Below are positions 42,113 through 52,671 of a stretch of DNA of 64,000 nucleotides, in pieces. The stretch is taken from positions 3,942,623-4,006,622 of the forward strand of contig SJPJ01000001.1 of assembly GCA_007859835.1 (NCBI GenBank), written 5' to 3'. Position 1 is the first letter of the stretch. Every line of letters starts with the position of its first letter. Under the pieces are notes generated by a model. That model was not told the origin of the DNA and did not search any database. It was given only the letters and a program-made list of their open reading frames with translations. Made by a program: the position numbers and the translations under genes. The stretch is from Novipirellula herctigrandis. Lineage in GTDB: Bacteria; Planctomycetota; Planctomycetia; Pirellulales; Pirellulaceae.

Positions 42113-43288
42113 CTACAAACCTTCGGTCCATCCTTGTCGTGGTTGTTCGTGGATGACCACTGAAGCATGCTCGGATAATTCCTTGATTCGTTGGCTTGTT
42201 TTTTCAACCGCTTTTTCGTTGATCAGCGGCAACAGGGAGAGCCGAAACGAGGCTGTTTCCCCTGGCTCGATCGTGACAACGCGATCCTGTTCCGATTCGA
42301 ACGAACGCCGATTGGGAAAGTTCGTCGCGGGCTCCATCCCGATCACATAGCCATCACTTTCTGCAGCCGTATTCTTCCATAGAATGAAATGCGGCAACTT
42401 GCTAACGTTGTACGTGACCGCCATGCCTCTCGCACGATCCTTCGACCGTATCATCGTGGTCGTCTCATTCGAATCGTCGTGACAGAGCTTGGCAAAATAG
42501 ACTCGTTCCTGGTACCCAACCTCCGGTTCACCAAATTGATTCCAGCTTCCGATCTCGCCTGCCGACAGATCGTTCTTCGGTGCAAGTTCCTCTATCGGAG
42601 CTTCCAATACGGCACCATTTTCCAGTACAGGCAAACCGATATTGATGTGGTAAAGCAATTGCATCGTCGATGGTGTCGACAATTCGTTAGTGACATCATC
42701 CATCACGTAGACACGGTGGCTACCCGCATGAACCCGCAATCGGCTCTTTAACCTCAATCGCTTGAAAAACAATCGAGCCTCGATCACTTCGCCGATCAAT
42801 TCCAGTCGCCCCGACGCTTCATCATATTCAATCGACAACGAATCTGCGGCCAAGTTGCCAATCCGTCCATGTAGCGGGTAGACCAATTGGCCCTGCTCAT
42901 TGTGCTCTGGAGCACCGTTGCTTTCCAATCCACATCGCACGACAAGTTCGTCGAATCCTTCAAGCCAACCCAATCCGCTCGGTTCGAAAGTGGGAACCAA
43001 GGATGGATGAACGGGGCCCGAAATGGGGGAATCCCAACCGAATCGGACGCCTTCGGATTCCAATTTCCAAATCGCCATACCACGCGTCGGCAATACCATC
43101 ACTCGCATTACCCCGGTATCCAACTCGACGACTTCGACACCGTCCGCAGCGCCCCCCACGAATCGACCATGGCGTGTTTCGATAACTCCTTCGCGAGTTT
43201 CCACGGATATCGTCAGCGGCGATTTATCATCCCACTTGATTTCCGCTTCGCGTCGATTCCAACTTCGATGCGTCGTTGTTTCGGTCAT
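42113..43288 (-). CDS. DUF4432 aldose-1-epimerase-like protein
   Basis: 391 residues from ATG at 43288 (seven further residues possible). Beta-supersandwich pattern with VMVLPTRGMAIWKLESEGVRFGWDSPISGPVHPS, GFDELVVRCGLESNGAP, LHGRIGNLAA and LLYHINIGLPVL. Related to galactose mutarotases; substrate unknown. Divergent from the cupin-isomerase-oxidoreductase operon, so the four genes probably serve one sugar pathway. Confidence 0.88.
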   Translation of the reverse strand: MTETTTHRSWNRREAEIKWDDKSPLTISVETREGVIETRHGRFVGGAADGVEVVELDTGVMRVMVLPTRGMAIWKLESEGVRFGWDSPISGPVHPSLVPTFEPSGLGWLEGFDELVVRCGLESNGAPEHNEQGQLVYPLHGRIGNLAADSLSIEYDEASGRLELIGEVIEARLFFKRLRLKSRLRVHAGSHRVYVMDDVTNELSTPSTMQLLYHINIGLPVLENGAVLEAPIEELAPKNDLSAGEIGSWNQFGEPEVGYQERVYFAKLCHDDSNETTTMIRSKDRARGMAVTYNVSKLPHFILWKNTAAESDGYVIGMEPATNFPNRRSFESEQDRVVTIEPGETASFRLSLLPLINEKAVEKTSQRIKELSEHASVVIHEQPRQGWTEGL

Positions 43289-43562
43289 GTATCTTGATTC
43301 CTTGTTCACTTTCGTTTTTCAACCACGAAGATCGTGAGTTTCGCGTCCTGACAAAGGACCCGTCTTTTCTGCAATTCGTCCCCGGCACTGTTGCCGCGCG
43401 GTGCCGTAGCAAATACAACATAGTTGCTGCGACGACCATTAAACGCAGTAATTTTCATCTCACCAGACGTCTTCCCACCTGACGCACAACCCGAAAAAAC
43501 GAACTTCAGCGTGTCAGCCTGGCCACGTCCTATATCTGCAAGAACAAAGGGTACATCGAATC

Positions 43563-44813
43563 ATGAGTAGCGTGAAGTTGGACAGTGGTCTAATTAGAGG
43601 CGACAGCGTCAAGGGAATTTTGGATTCGGCGTTCGACTCAAACGGTGGCTTGTTACGATTGACCCCAACTTGGGTCCCTCGGTCTTTTCTTCATCCAGGG
43701 CGACGTATCAAGTTGCATCCATCGGACTATTATCGTTTCGGTGCTGACCGCGGGGGGATCGACGAACGGTGGTTCGGCAGTACCACCGAAGCCGCTAATG
43801 AAGGCCGCGTTTGGCACGAAGGTCTGAGTTTCTGCTTGTTCGAAGGCAAGAAGTTTCTGCTTCGCGACGCGGTGGATGAACGAGGCAACGACTTGGTCGG
43901 CGAAGCGACTTTTTCAAAATACAATCGCTGGCCAGTCTACTCAAAATTCTTTGATAACATGGGGCCCATTCCCCATCACATGCACCAAACTTTTGATGAC
44001 GCGGCACTCGTCGGCCAAGAAGGGAAGCCGGAGAGCTACTATTTCCCGCCGCAACTCAACAATGTTGACAATAACTTTGCCTACACGTTCATGGGGCTCG
44101 AACCGGGAACGACCAAGGAACAGGCTCGCCGATGTTTGGAAAATTGGAACGAAGGCGACAATGGGATGCTCGATCTTAGCCGAGCTTACCGACTCAAACG
44201 GGGCACCGGATGGTTGATCCCACCAGGCGTATTACATGCCCCCGGCTCGCTTTGCACGTACGAACCTCAGTGGGGTAGCGACGTGTTCGGGATGTATCAA
44301 TCGATCGTCGAAGGACGCTATGTTCCTTGGTCACTTCTGGTCAAAGACATGCCCGAGGACAAGCATCAAGACCTCGACTTCATCATCGGCCAACTCGATT
44401 GGGAAAAGAACGTCGATACCCATTTCAAACAAAGCAACTACCTCGAACCGATCCGCGATGAAACGCGCAGCGGTGATGGATACGAGGACCTCTGGATTGT
44501 CTACGGAACCGTCGATGGTGAGCAGCTTTTCAGTGCCAAAGAATTAACCATCCAACCAGGTGCGAAATGTACGCTTCAAGACCCTGGTGCGAGCAGTTGG
44601 ATCACGGTTCAAGGACGTGGCCGAATCGGATCACTTGACCTGCAAACACCTGCAATGATTCGCTTTGGTGAAAACACAACCGATGAAGTATTCATCTCTC
44701 ATGTCGCTGCAACCGGTGGTGTCGAAATCGAAAACCTTGGAACTGAACCTTTGGTTGGCCTACGATACTTTGGACCAGCCACTCACGACAACTTGCCCAA
44801 AGCTGGCAATTAA
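43563..44813 (+). CDS. Cupin-fold sugar-pathway protein
   Basis: 416 residues. Bi-cupin layout with likely metal ligands in MGPIPHHMHQTFDD (about 135-150) and the matching WLIPPGVLHAPGS strand; a second domain from about 310. Resembles phosphomannose-isomerase-type cupins, but a specific reaction is not assigned. First gene of an operon of three with 25- and 35-base gaps. Confidence 0.8.
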   Translation: MSSVKLDSGLIRGDSVKGILDSAFDSNGGLLRLTPTWVPRSFLHPGRRIKLHPSDYYRFGADRGGIDERWFGSTTEAANEGRVWHEGLSFCLFEGKKFLLRDAVDERGNDLVGEATFSKYNRWPVYSKFFDNMGPIPHHMHQTFDDAALVGQEGKPESYYFPPQLNNVDNNFAYTFMGLEPGTTKEQARRCLENWNEGDNGMLDLSRAYRLKRGTGWLIPPGVLHAPGSLCTYEPQWGSDVFGMYQSIVEGRYVPWSLLVKDMPEDKHQDLDFIIGQLDWEKNVDTHFKQSNYLEPIRDETRSGDGYEDLWIVYGTVDGEQLFSAKELTIQPGAKCTLQDPGASSWITVQGRGRIGSLDLQTPAMIRFGENTTDEVFISHVAATGGVEIENLGTEPLVGLRYFGPATHDNLPKAGN

Positions 44814-44838
44814 CCGTTTCGAATAAGGAAATCTCTCG

Positions 44839-45870
44839 ATGAAACTACATAACGCAATGTGGCCTGGTTTGGTCGGCAAGGGTACCGATGAAGGACAAGA
44901 ACCGCCGATCAGCTTGGAAAAGATGCTCGATTTAACCGCTGCTGCGGAAGTCGACGGGCAAAGGTTTGACGGCATCGATTATTTCCTGTTCCTGCCGCAT
45001 ACCGATCCCAACGCAAGCGATGACGAACTTCGCAAAATTGCCGACAGTATCGCCGATCGGGGCCTTGCCGTCGGTTCGCTTGTAGCTCCGATTTGGCCTG
45101 GAACCGTGGGCGATTCTGCGATGGGCAATGCCGAGCAGCGAGAGTTGTTTTTAGCGGCGGTGAAAGTCGCTTGCCGAATCGCAGGCATCTTCAATGAACA
45201 TGGCGTTCGAAACTATGGTGTCATCCGAATTGACAGCGCCGAATTTGGCGTGGATGAATGGAGAAAAGACCCCAAGACGAACACAAAAAAGATCGCAGCG
45301 ACGTTTAAAGAAGCTGCAAAAATCGCAGCCGATCATGGCGAACGGCTCGCCGCCGAAGGAGAAATTTGTTGGGCCGGCATGCATAGTTGGAAAGACATGC
45401 TTGACCTTTTAGATGCGGTCGACATGCCCGAAACACTTGGGTTTCAAGCCGATTTAGCTCACACCTATTTGTACCTCATGGGCTACAACGCCCCCGAGCA
45501 CGCTTTGCTTCACGCAGGCTATAGCGAGGATGAATTTTATGCCGCCTACGCAACCATGACCGACAAACTTCGTCCCTGGACGATTGATTTCCATGTTGCG
45601 CAAAATGACGGCGAAGTCCACGGTGCTGGAGCACATGACAAGACCGGAAAGCATTGCCCCGCAGATGATCCAAACGGGAAATTAGACATTGTAAAATGCT
45701 CGGAACATTGGCTCAAGGACGCCGAAACACGTGGAATTAAGCACATTTGCTGGGACGGATGCATGTTCCCCAATGCGACGCTCGAAAATCCGAATACCTG
45801 GAACACGATCCTCAAAACCATGATCGACGTGCGTGATTCCCACATCCAAGACGGCAACCACGCCACCTAA
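44839..45870 (+). CDS. Sugar phosphate isomerase/epimerase (TIM barrel)
   Basis: 343 residues. AP-endonuclease-2 fold: [98 protein letters not shown] and CWDGCMFPN, with metal-binding Glu/Asp/His typical of the family. Probably interconverts a keto-sugar in the same pathway as its neighbours. Confidence 0.88.
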   Translation: MKLHNAMWPGLVGKGTDEGQEPPISLEKMLDLTAAAEVDGQRFDGIDYFLFLPHTDPNASDDELRKIADSIADRGLAVGSLVAPIWPGTVGDSAMGNAEQRELFLAAVKVACRIAGIFNEHGVRNYGVIRIDSAEFGVDEWRKDPKTNTKKIAATFKEAAKIAADHGERLAAEGEICWAGMHSWKDMLDLLDAVDMPETLGFQADLAHTYLYLMGYNAPEHALLHAGYSEDEFYAAYATMTDKLRPWTIDFHVAQNDGEVHGAGAHDKTGKHCPADDPNGKLDIVKCSEHWLKDAETRGIKHICWDGCMFPNATLENPNTWNTILKTMIDVRDSHIQDGNHAT

Positions 45871-45905
45871 TCTCAACTTGCTCAACACGAAGGAAACCAC
45901 TAACA

Positions 45906-47036
45906 ATGAAACCGCTCAATATTGGAATGGTTGGATATGGGTTTATGGGACGAACCCATTCCAATGGTTACTGCCAAGCACCCCACTTTTTCGAATCTGA
46001 ATACAAGCCGGTATTGAAAGCGGTTTGTGCTCGCAACAAAGAAAAGGCCGAACAATTCGCTAGCGTGTGGGGTTATGACTCGGTCGAAACCGATTGGCGA
46101 GAGATGCTCAAGCGAGACGACATCGACGCAGTCGATATCTGCACGCCGAACAACTTGCACAAAGAGATTGCGATTGCCGCCGCCGAGGCTGGCAAGATGG
46201 TTTTGTGCGAAAAGCCGCTGGCCCTGAATCAAACCGAAGGCGAAGCAATGTGCCAAGCGGTTGAAAAAGCGGGCGTAAAGAACATGGTTTGGTACAACTA
46301 TCGACGCGTACCTGCGGTGACACTGGCGAAGCAATTAATCGACGAAGGACGGCTAGGCAAGATCTTTCATTACCGAGCGAACTTTCTGCAAGATTGGACG
46401 ATCAACGCCGACGTGCCTCAAGGTGGCGCGGCGACATGGCGACTCGATGCCGAGGCCGCTGGCAGTGGTGTGACGGGCGACTTGTTGGCCCACTGTATCG
46501 ATACCGCGATTTGGCTCAACGGTGGCATCAAGGATGTTTCCGCGATGACGGAAACCTTCGTGAAAGAACGCGTCCACGCCGACACGGGCGAGAAGAAACC
46601 CGTCAAAATCGATGACGCATGCAGTTGCTTCTGCCACTTCGACAACGGATCGCTTGGACTGTTCGAATCCACTCGATACGCGCGTGGCCACAAGGCGCTT
46701 TACACATTCGAAATCAATGGCGAGAATGCATCGATCCGCTGGGATTTACACGACCTGCATCGACTTGAGTATTTTGACCATCGCGATGATTCAATCGTTC
46801 GTGGTTGGCGAAGTGTTCATATCAGTGACGGCGACATGCCCTATATGGGCAATTGGTGGGTACCAGGATTGAACATTGGCTACGAGCATACGTTCATCCA
46901 CCAAGTCGCTGACTTTCTGAAATCACTCGAAACAGGCGAAGCGTTTCACCCCAGTTTCCGCGACGCACTGGAAACTCAAAAGGTTTGCGATGCCATATTA
47001 TCGAGTGCCAACGAACGAGTCTGGAAGAATGTTTAG
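45906..47036 (+). CDS. Gfo/Idh/MocA-family NAD(P)-dependent oxidoreductase
   Basis: 376 residues. Rossmann start [22 protein letters not shown], the EKP motif [18 protein letters not shown], and [35 protein letters not shown] with [14 protein letters not shown] (catalytic Lys and His-Asp region). Oxidises a sugar or inositol derivative. Third gene of the operon; substrate unknown. Confidence 0.93.
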   Translation: MKPLNIGMVGYGFMGRTHSNGYCQAPHFFESEYKPVLKAVCARNKEKAEQFASVWGYDSVETDWREMLKRDDIDAVDICTPNNLHKEIAIAAAEAGKMVLCEKPLALNQTEGEAMCQAVEKAGVKNMVWYNYRRVPAVTLAKQLIDEGRLGKIFHYRANFLQDWTINADVPQGGAATWRLDAEAAGSGVTGDLLAHCIDTAIWLNGGIKDVSAMTETFVKERVHADTGEKKPVKIDDACSCFCHFDNGSLGLFESTRYARGHKALYTFEINGENASIRWDLHDLHRLEYFDHRDDSIVRGWRSVHISDGDMPYMGNWWVPGLNIGYEHTFIHQVADFLKSLETGEAFHPSFRDALETQKVCDAILSSANERVWKNV

Positions 47037-47086
47037 GCATTCCGCGTCGCTTTCGTAAACCCGTCTCATCAACAGGAAACCATTTG

Positions 47087-47347
47087 ATGCCAAAAGATGA
47101 TTTGATCAAGGCACTGCACATAGTCCATCAAGAGTTGGAAGAGGCAGAGAACCTCGACACATCCGATGTCGAGCGGCTTCGGGCGACGATGAAAGAAATT
47201 CAGTCCGTGATCGACGAGCAAGCCGATGGGCCCACAACGCTAAGTAAACAGGTGACCGATTCGGCTCGCAGTTTTGAAGAGTCACATCCGGTGCTTACCA
47301 ACACGCTCGGACGCATCGCGGACATGCTCCAACAAATGGGGATTTGA
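47087..47347 (+). CDS. DUF4404 family protein
   Basis: 86 residues from ATG 47087. MPKDDLIKALHIVHQELEEAENLDTSDVERLRATMKEIQSVIDEQ...ARSFEESHPVLTNTLGRIADMLQQMGI matches the DUF4404 pattern (two helices, then ESHP...L). Function unknown. Starts 50 bases after the oxidoreductase. Confidence 0.87.
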   Translation: MPKDDLIKALHIVHQELEEAENLDTSDVERLRATMKEIQSVIDEQADGPTTLSKQVTDSARSFEESHPVLTNTLGRIADMLQQMGI

Positions 47348-47490
47348 CTCCTCGTCAAAGCTTACTTTTTTAGCAGCCGATCTCGCTCGCGAGCGGATCG
47401 CAATAGTGGAACGAGTCACGCTGCCGAAACGGATCCAAAGTCATTCGACTTTGGCAATCCGTTATTCTTACTAAGCGATGCCCGATTTTT

Positions 47491-50400
47491 CTAAGAGGCG
47501 GTCTTTGGTTGTTCGTTTCGTTGAATCAGCCAAAGCAGAATGGGGCTGGCGACAAAGATCGAACTGTAGGTACCAACCATCACACCTACCACCAACGAGA
47601 ACGCAAACGCGTGGATCCCCTCGCCACCAAAAGCGTAGAGCAGCACTACAACCAACAACGTGGTCAACGACGTCAGTAAGGTTCGGCTTAGCGTTTGATT
47701 GATACTGCTGTTAACCATTTCGCTGGTTAATTTAGGTGCCTTACCCTTGGTTTCGCGAATCCGGTCAAACACCACGATCGTATCGTTTAGCGAGTAACCG
47801 ATGATCGTCAATAGTGCCGCCACCACCGTTAGGCTGATTTTGAAAGGGTCAATCAACAGGAAGCCTAACGCGTCGGCACACCAATAACTCACTGCAATGG
47901 CACCGAGCGTGATCACCACGTCATGAACCAAAGCTGCAACCGCAGCAAGACCATACATAACGCGTTGGAAGCGGAACCAAATGTACCCGATGATGCAAAG
48001 CAAGCTAGCGAACAAAGCACCGAACGCACGCCCGATCATGTCACCGGCGACTTGACCACCAACGCTACTGCTACTGATCCACACCGGATCGCTGCCGAGC
48101 GTCTTTTTGACCTCTGCCATAATTTTGTCAGCCTGTTCGTGCTCAAGCGGTATGCGAACTTTCCATTTGCTAAACCCAAGTGAGGACTCTGGATTCCAAT
48201 CTTCGACACCTTCGCCATAGGGAGTCAATTCAACCGACCGGGCATTGAGCGACGCGCCCGTGGCGTCAGCCGCTTTCACCAACGCTTCGGTGAGTGTAGG
48301 TGCATTGACGTTCGCCCCCGAATCCTGGCCTTCGATTCCGAGTTCGACCATTGCGGTGCTGAAGATGAGCGTTCCAGGAACGGTTTCGTTATCGGTGGTT
48401 GCTTCGGGCAATGCTTGAGGATACATCACGGCCAACATGACACCATTGTCATCGGCCACCGATCGACGTCGATGCCGCATACTCGATGACTCATTCACGT
48501 CGGCAGGAGTGATGTCAATCTTGTAAGTCACCAAGTGGACCGAGTCCTCCGCTTTGAACGCTTCTGCAACCGCCGTTTTCAACAATTCAACAGTGGGGAA
48601 AGAAGAATCCACCTTATAGACCGTGTTGTCAGGGATCTCGTCCATGCTGACGCCGTTGACGGTGTATTGAACGGGCTTACCGTCTTCGCCAATCATCGTT
48701 GTTTTAACAATTTCCCGAACGGTATCGGTCTCGGTCGGTTTGTCCAATCGAAATTGGACCGAAGAACCACCGGCAAAGTCGATATCGAACATGCTTTCGC
48801 CGCGAGCATAAATCGACGCAATTCCGATGGCCATCAAAGTGCCTGAAATCGCCAAGGCGATTTTGCCCTTACTCATAAAATCAAGAGTTTCCTTACTCGA
48901 AACCATCGACCGAAGCGCGTTGACTCCGTCGGACATACTCAGCGTCAAGAAGCCATGACGTTCCGCAAGGTCAAAGAAGGTTCGCGACATGAAGATCGCT
49001 GTAAACATCGAGTAGACGATACCAAGAATCAAAGTCACCGCGAATCCACGAATTTGGTCCGTCCCGATCGCGTACAACACGATCGCGGTAATCAATGTTG
49101 TCAAGTTCGCATCGACAATCGTGACGGTCGCCTTGGCGAAACCGTTGCGAATCGCCATGCGGGCTGCGGCCCCCTTTTTCAACTCTTCACGAATGCGTTC
49201 AAAAATCAGTACGTTCGCGTCAACCGACATACCAACGGTCAGAACCAAACCGGCCAAACCTGGCAGAGTCAGTGGTTGGTTAATCAGAACCATTGTGCCC
49301 AAAATCATCGCCAAGTTTAGTACCAATGCGATACAAGCGACCACGCCTGCAAATCGGTAGTAGAACAAGATGAATATCAACACGATTAGGAGCGACGTTC
49401 CGATTGCGAACACGCCCTTGTGGATCGTATCGGCACCAAGCGTTGCGTCGATTTGGTTTTCCGCAATCGGCTGTGGAGTCAATGCTGCAGGCAATTGACC
49501 GGCTTTGAGAATTTGCACCAATTGGTCGACTTCCTCGCGAGTGAAGTTACCAGTAATGCGGCCTTCTTTACGAATTGGTTGAAGGATGTTCGGAGCGGAA
49601 AGCAACGCATCGTCCAAGATAATCCCAAGCTGACGTTGACGCGTTCCGATCGGTGCATTGTTTGTCGTCAGTGCAAAAAACTTGCCTGACCCCGCGTCCG
49701 TCAAATTAAATGCGACTGCAGGCGAACCGTTTTGGTCGAATGTGCTCGACGCAAATGCAAGGTCTTCCCCTTTGATATCCAACAGCGGGTCGATGATCAT
49801 CAATGTTTCGATGCTCTTCAGCCCTTGCTGGGCGAGCCAGCCGACGATTTTGAATTCGCCGTTGTCGCCACGAACATCCATCGGCAAATCGATCAATTGT
49901 CCGGTTCGAGGGTTTCGGACGATCGCATCGCCGACGTTGACTCGTAATGGACGAACTCCGTTGACGGCGTTTTCTTCCTGGTCCACACGAGCCCAAATGC
50001 CAACCGTTTCTCCGTCGACATCTTTGACATATTGCCGAGTTCGTTCGGCTTGCGATTGCGATTCGGATTGTTCAACAGCGAGGTCAATTTTCCGCTGATG
50101 GTCAGCCCGGTTGGCCAGAATCGCAAAACGCAAAATCCCCGCTGTATCGATGACTTCCTTGATTCGGTCAACTTCGCGTTGGTCGACTTCGGGAACGATG
50201 ATTTCAATCTGACTTTCGCCGTAGGGGCGAATCACGATTTCTTGGGTACCACTCGGGTTAATTCGGCGAGACAGCGGTTCGATCAAGTCTTCGGAAATGA
50301 TCTTTTGTTGGCCACCCCGTTCGGCTTCAATTTTGCTTTGGTCAATTTCGTAGACCAAAATCGTTCCACCACGAAGGTCGACGCCTAAACCGGGTCGGCG

Positions 50401-50718
50401 AGCCGCCAAGACGACCGCAGAAGCGGTAATTGCCAACAAAATCGCACCGAAACGAGTGCTATAATTGGGCATTTTAAGGGTCTTGGCCAAAAATCCGCCG
50501 ACGACAAACGGCAGAATCAACACGGCAAAGGCGATCGCCATTGCACCGTATTGTTCCCACGAAATGCCTTGAGTGACACTCGATGCCACCTCTTGAGTTT
50601 GTGCGAAAAAGAGCATCGAATTCATAGCATTACCAAGCGAACTGGCCACCGATGCGGGCGACGATTCGCCCAAAGGTGCCAAGCCAAAGAGACTTTGAGA
50701 AATATTGAAGCAGTCCAT
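47491..50718 (-). CDS. secDF: SecD-SecF fusion, protein translocase accessory subunit
   Basis: 1075 residues. SecD part about 50-620 (DLRGGTILVYEID, GLAGLVLTVGMSVDANVLIFERIREELKKG) and SecF part about 640-1060 (DIDFAGGSSVQFRL, SLNDTIVVFDRIRETKG), about 12 membrane spans in two sets of six. Uses the proton gradient to pull proteins out of the Sec channel. Fused SecDF is normal in planctomycetes. yajC lies upstream on the same strand with 33 bases between them. Confidence 0.95.
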   Translation of the reverse strand: MDCFNISQSLFGLAPLGESSPASVASSLGNAMNSMLFFAQTQEVASSVTQGISWEQYGAMAIAFAVLILPFVVGGFLAKTLKMPNYSTRFGAILLAITASAVVLAARRPGLGVDLRGGTILVYEIDQSKIEAERGGQQKIISEDLIEPLSRRINPSGTQEIVIRPYGESQIEIIVPEVDQREVDRIKEVIDTAGILRFAILANRADHQRKIDLAVEQSESQSQAERTRQYVKDVDGETVGIWARVDQEENAVNGVRPLRVNVGDAIVRNPRTGQLIDLPMDVRGDNGEFKIVGWLAQQGLKSIETLMIIDPLLDIKGEDLAFASSTFDQNGSPAVAFNLTDAGSGKFFALTTNNAPIGTRQRQLGIILDDALLSAPNILQPIRKEGRITGNFTREEVDQLVQILKAGQLPAALTPQPIAENQIDATLGADTIHKGVFAIGTSLLIVLIFILFYYRFAGVVACIALVLNLAMILGTMVLINQPLTLPGLAGLVLTVGMSVDANVLIFERIREELKKGAAARMAIRNGFAKATVTIVDANLTTLITAIVLYAIGTDQIRGFAVTLILGIVYSMFTAIFMSRTFFDLAERHGFLTLSMSDGVNALRSMVSSKETLDFMSKGKIALAISGTLMAIGIASIYARGESMFDIDFAGGSSVQFRLDKPTETDTVREIVKTTMIGEDGKPVQYTVNGVSMDEIPDNTVYKVDSSFPTVELLKTAVAEAFKAEDSVHLVTYKIDITPADVNESSSMRHRRRSVADDNGVMLAVMYPQALPEATTDNETVPGTLIFSTAMVELGIEGQDSGANVNAPTLTEALVKAADATGASLNARSVELTPYGEGVEDWNPESSLGFSKWKVRIPLEHEQADKIMAEVKKTLGSDPVWISSSSVGGQVAGDMIGRAFGALFASLLCIIGYIWFRFQRVMYGLAAVAALVHDVVITLGAIAVSYWCADALGFLLIDPFKISLTVVAALLTIIGYSLNDTIVVFDRIRETKGKAPKLTSEMVNSSINQTLSRTLLTSLTTLLVVVLLYAFGGEGIHAFAFSLVVGVMVGTYSSIFVASPILLWLIQRNEQPKTAS

Positions 50719-50751
50719 CGTTCGTTTCTGCGTTTTGTCTGGAGGGGTATA

Positions 50752-51189
50752 TTAGGTCTTCGTGGAGGAATCCGCATCCTTGCGGCCAGATTCCTTACTT
50801 TCTTTGTTCGGATTGACGATCGTGGTGACCGCCGAACGGTTAATTTTCAGTCGAGTGTTGCCACCTTCGTCACAGCGGATCGTCACCACGTCGCTATCGG
50901 GCGATACCGAAACCACAGTCCCGTGGATCCCGCCAACAGTGACAATTCGGTCATTTTTCTTCAGCGAGCTAAGCAGCTTGGCTTCTTCCGCTTTACGGCG
51001 TTTTTCCGGTGCCAACAACATCGTGTAGAAGAAAAAGATGATCACAATGATCGGAAGCAGCGGATTGCTGAATAGCTTTTCCACAAACGTCGGCTCAGGC
51101 GCAGCGGCGTCTTGGGCCAACACGTTGGTCACAATGAACCCCAGTACATCAATGGGGACAACGATCCGAGAGAATATTTCGAGAATCAA
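50752..51189 (-). CDS. yajC: Preprotein translocase subunit YajC
   Basis: 145 residues. Hydrophobic segment FSNPLLPIIVIIFFFYTMLLAPEKRRKAEEAKLLSSLKKNDRIVTVGGIHGTVVSV is the YajC signature. The C-terminal Lys/Ser-rich tail (NKESKESGRKDADSSTKT) is longer than in E. coli. Partner of SecDF in the same operon. Confidence 0.94.
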   Translation of the reverse strand: MILEIFSRIVVPIDVLGFIVTNVLAQDAAAPEPTFVEKLFSNPLLPIIVIIFFFYTMLLAPEKRRKAEEAKLLSSLKKNDRIVTVGGIHGTVVSVSPDSDVVTIRCDEGGNTRLKINRSAVTTIVNPNKESKESGRKDADSSTKT

Positions 51190-51732
51190 GAATTCATAGC
51201 CTTCCAGTTCGGCCTTTTGATCGACAGGTCGAGCTTTTGATCGACCGGGCCCGCTTCAAAACGCAGCAGCGAATGGGGCATGATATGGAAGCGAAAAAAA
51301 GGTCACAAGCCCAGCATCGTGGGTTCAAGGGGGTTATCGTCGTTTATTACGAGGAAAACCGCTGCTGGGACCGCCATCAATGCCCTTAAGGGCGGCCCCA
51401 CGGCCACCCTGGCCGTGGATGCTGGGATTGCCGCCTAGCTCCGTCGCCCAATCCACCGCAGCAGGAGTCGCCATTTGAGATCGCCTCTCCAGACCACACC
51501 TAGTTCATTCGGGGGGAACCCGACTGTCCATCCCCCCCGATCTGCCCAACATCCCGCATCTCCTAAGAACCCGCATTTCCCACGAATCCACTGGCAACAA
51601 GACCGCGCTGCCAAGAGGCCGCGTGGCGGGCGGTATATATTGTATTGCGATTCACGATGGTTTGGTTCGAAGGATCAAAAGACAAGCGATCTTTAAAGAG
51701 AACGCTTCCACTTCAAGCTTAGGAGACTCGAC
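51190..51732. other. 543-base intergenic stretch, no gene seen
   Basis: No convincing frame. It contains several short palindromes: CCCAGCATCGTGGG near 51313, a GGGCGGCCCC...GGCCACCCTGGCC run near 51390-51420, and repeated GCTGGGA(C/T)(C/T)GCC. A structured RNA or promoter region for yajC is possible; I recognise no known RNA family. A GTG-start frame follows at 51733. Confidence 0.5.
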
Positions 51733-52218
51733 GTGCGTCCTCAGTTGCCTGATTACGGATGCTTTCCTCGGTGGCCCGAGAACGGCCATGATTTTATTCA
51801 TCCTGAAGATTTGAAGATCGTTTCACGACGTATTCCAAGCGAAAGAGTATTCCGTCGCGATTCGTTCGACGGCACCTATTACCTTTACCGCTATGGCAGT
51901 ACGCAGTTTCGGATGAAGCCCTGCATGTGGCTAAAAGTCCAACCGGATGGCATTGATGTCGGAGACACGGTTGAAACGATCGGCGTTGCAATGGAACGAG
52001 ACCTTTTCGTCGCGGAGGTCTATGGGATGTATTACGTTCGGCGAAAAGGTTGTATTTTGTATCGGCTTCGTCGCGGCGAAATCGTCGTTCCGAATCTGTT
52101 CACCGCCAACAGCATGAAATTGTTGACGGACAAAAGCCACGTTCGCCCTAGTGAGATTCCCCATCCCACGCCGAAAGCACTTGATCGCGGCGAACGAATC
52201 AAAGGGTTCGGGATGTAA
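51733..52218 (+). CDS. Conserved planctomycete protein, unknown
   Basis: 161 residues from GTG 51733. Beta-rich (GTYYLYRYGSTQFRMKPCMWLKVQPDGIDVGDTVETIGVAMERDLFVAEVYGMYYVRRKGCILYRLRRGE), no signal peptide. The initiator is a GTG after a purine-rich AGGAGA, which looks like a ribosome site. Function unknown. Confidence 0.8.
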   Translation: MRPQLPDYGCFPRWPENGHDFIHPEDLKIVSRRIPSERVFRRDSFDGTYYLYRYGSTQFRMKPCMWLKVQPDGIDVGDTVETIGVAMERDLFVAEVYGMYYVRRKGCILYRLRRGEIVVPNLFTANSMKLLTDKSHVRPSEIPHPTPKALDRGERIKGFGM

Positions 52219-52351
52219 GCATTTCCATGGCAAGATATAATTAGTCTGTATTTGCGATGGGCGCCAAAATCCAAAAGTAGTTTCCTGCATTTGGCGACCA
52301 TCGCCCACGTCCCACCTTCATCGCATCCGATTCAATTTTGAGTGCTTTCTT

Positions 52352-52624
52352 ATGAACCAGCGACATGCCAGCACCGTTCTCGACGAATCCTTTTTGAGTG
52401 TACGCGCAAAGATCCTTGAAATCGGTGCAGCACTCGATCGCGTCGACCGGGCATTAGAAGACGGCCCACCACTCGATGAAGACCTCAGGATCCGACGCGA
52501 CAAAATCGACGACGCGATTCGACTTCTGTTAAGTGAACGCCCCGACCGAGCCGAGCGAATTCAATTGCTGTTCTCGCGAAAGTATGCACCTGGTTGGCGC
52601 ACCGACATGGCAATCGATTCTTAA
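52352..52624 (+). CDS. Small helical protein, unknown
   Basis: 90 residues, charged and helical (ILEIGAALDRVDRALEDGPPLDEDLRIRRDKIDDAIRLLLSERPDRAERIQLLFSRKYAPGW). Precedes the TatD gene by 47 bases on the same strand, so may be cotranscribed. Function unknown. Confidence 0.72.
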   Translation: MNQRHASTVLDESFLSVRAKILEIGAALDRVDRALEDGPPLDEDLRIRRDKIDDAIRLLLSERPDRAERIQLLFSRKYAPGWRTDMAIDS

Positions 52625-52671
52625 TAGCAGCGTTGCTCCGATCCAACACCAAAACCTAAGGATCTCTTTTG

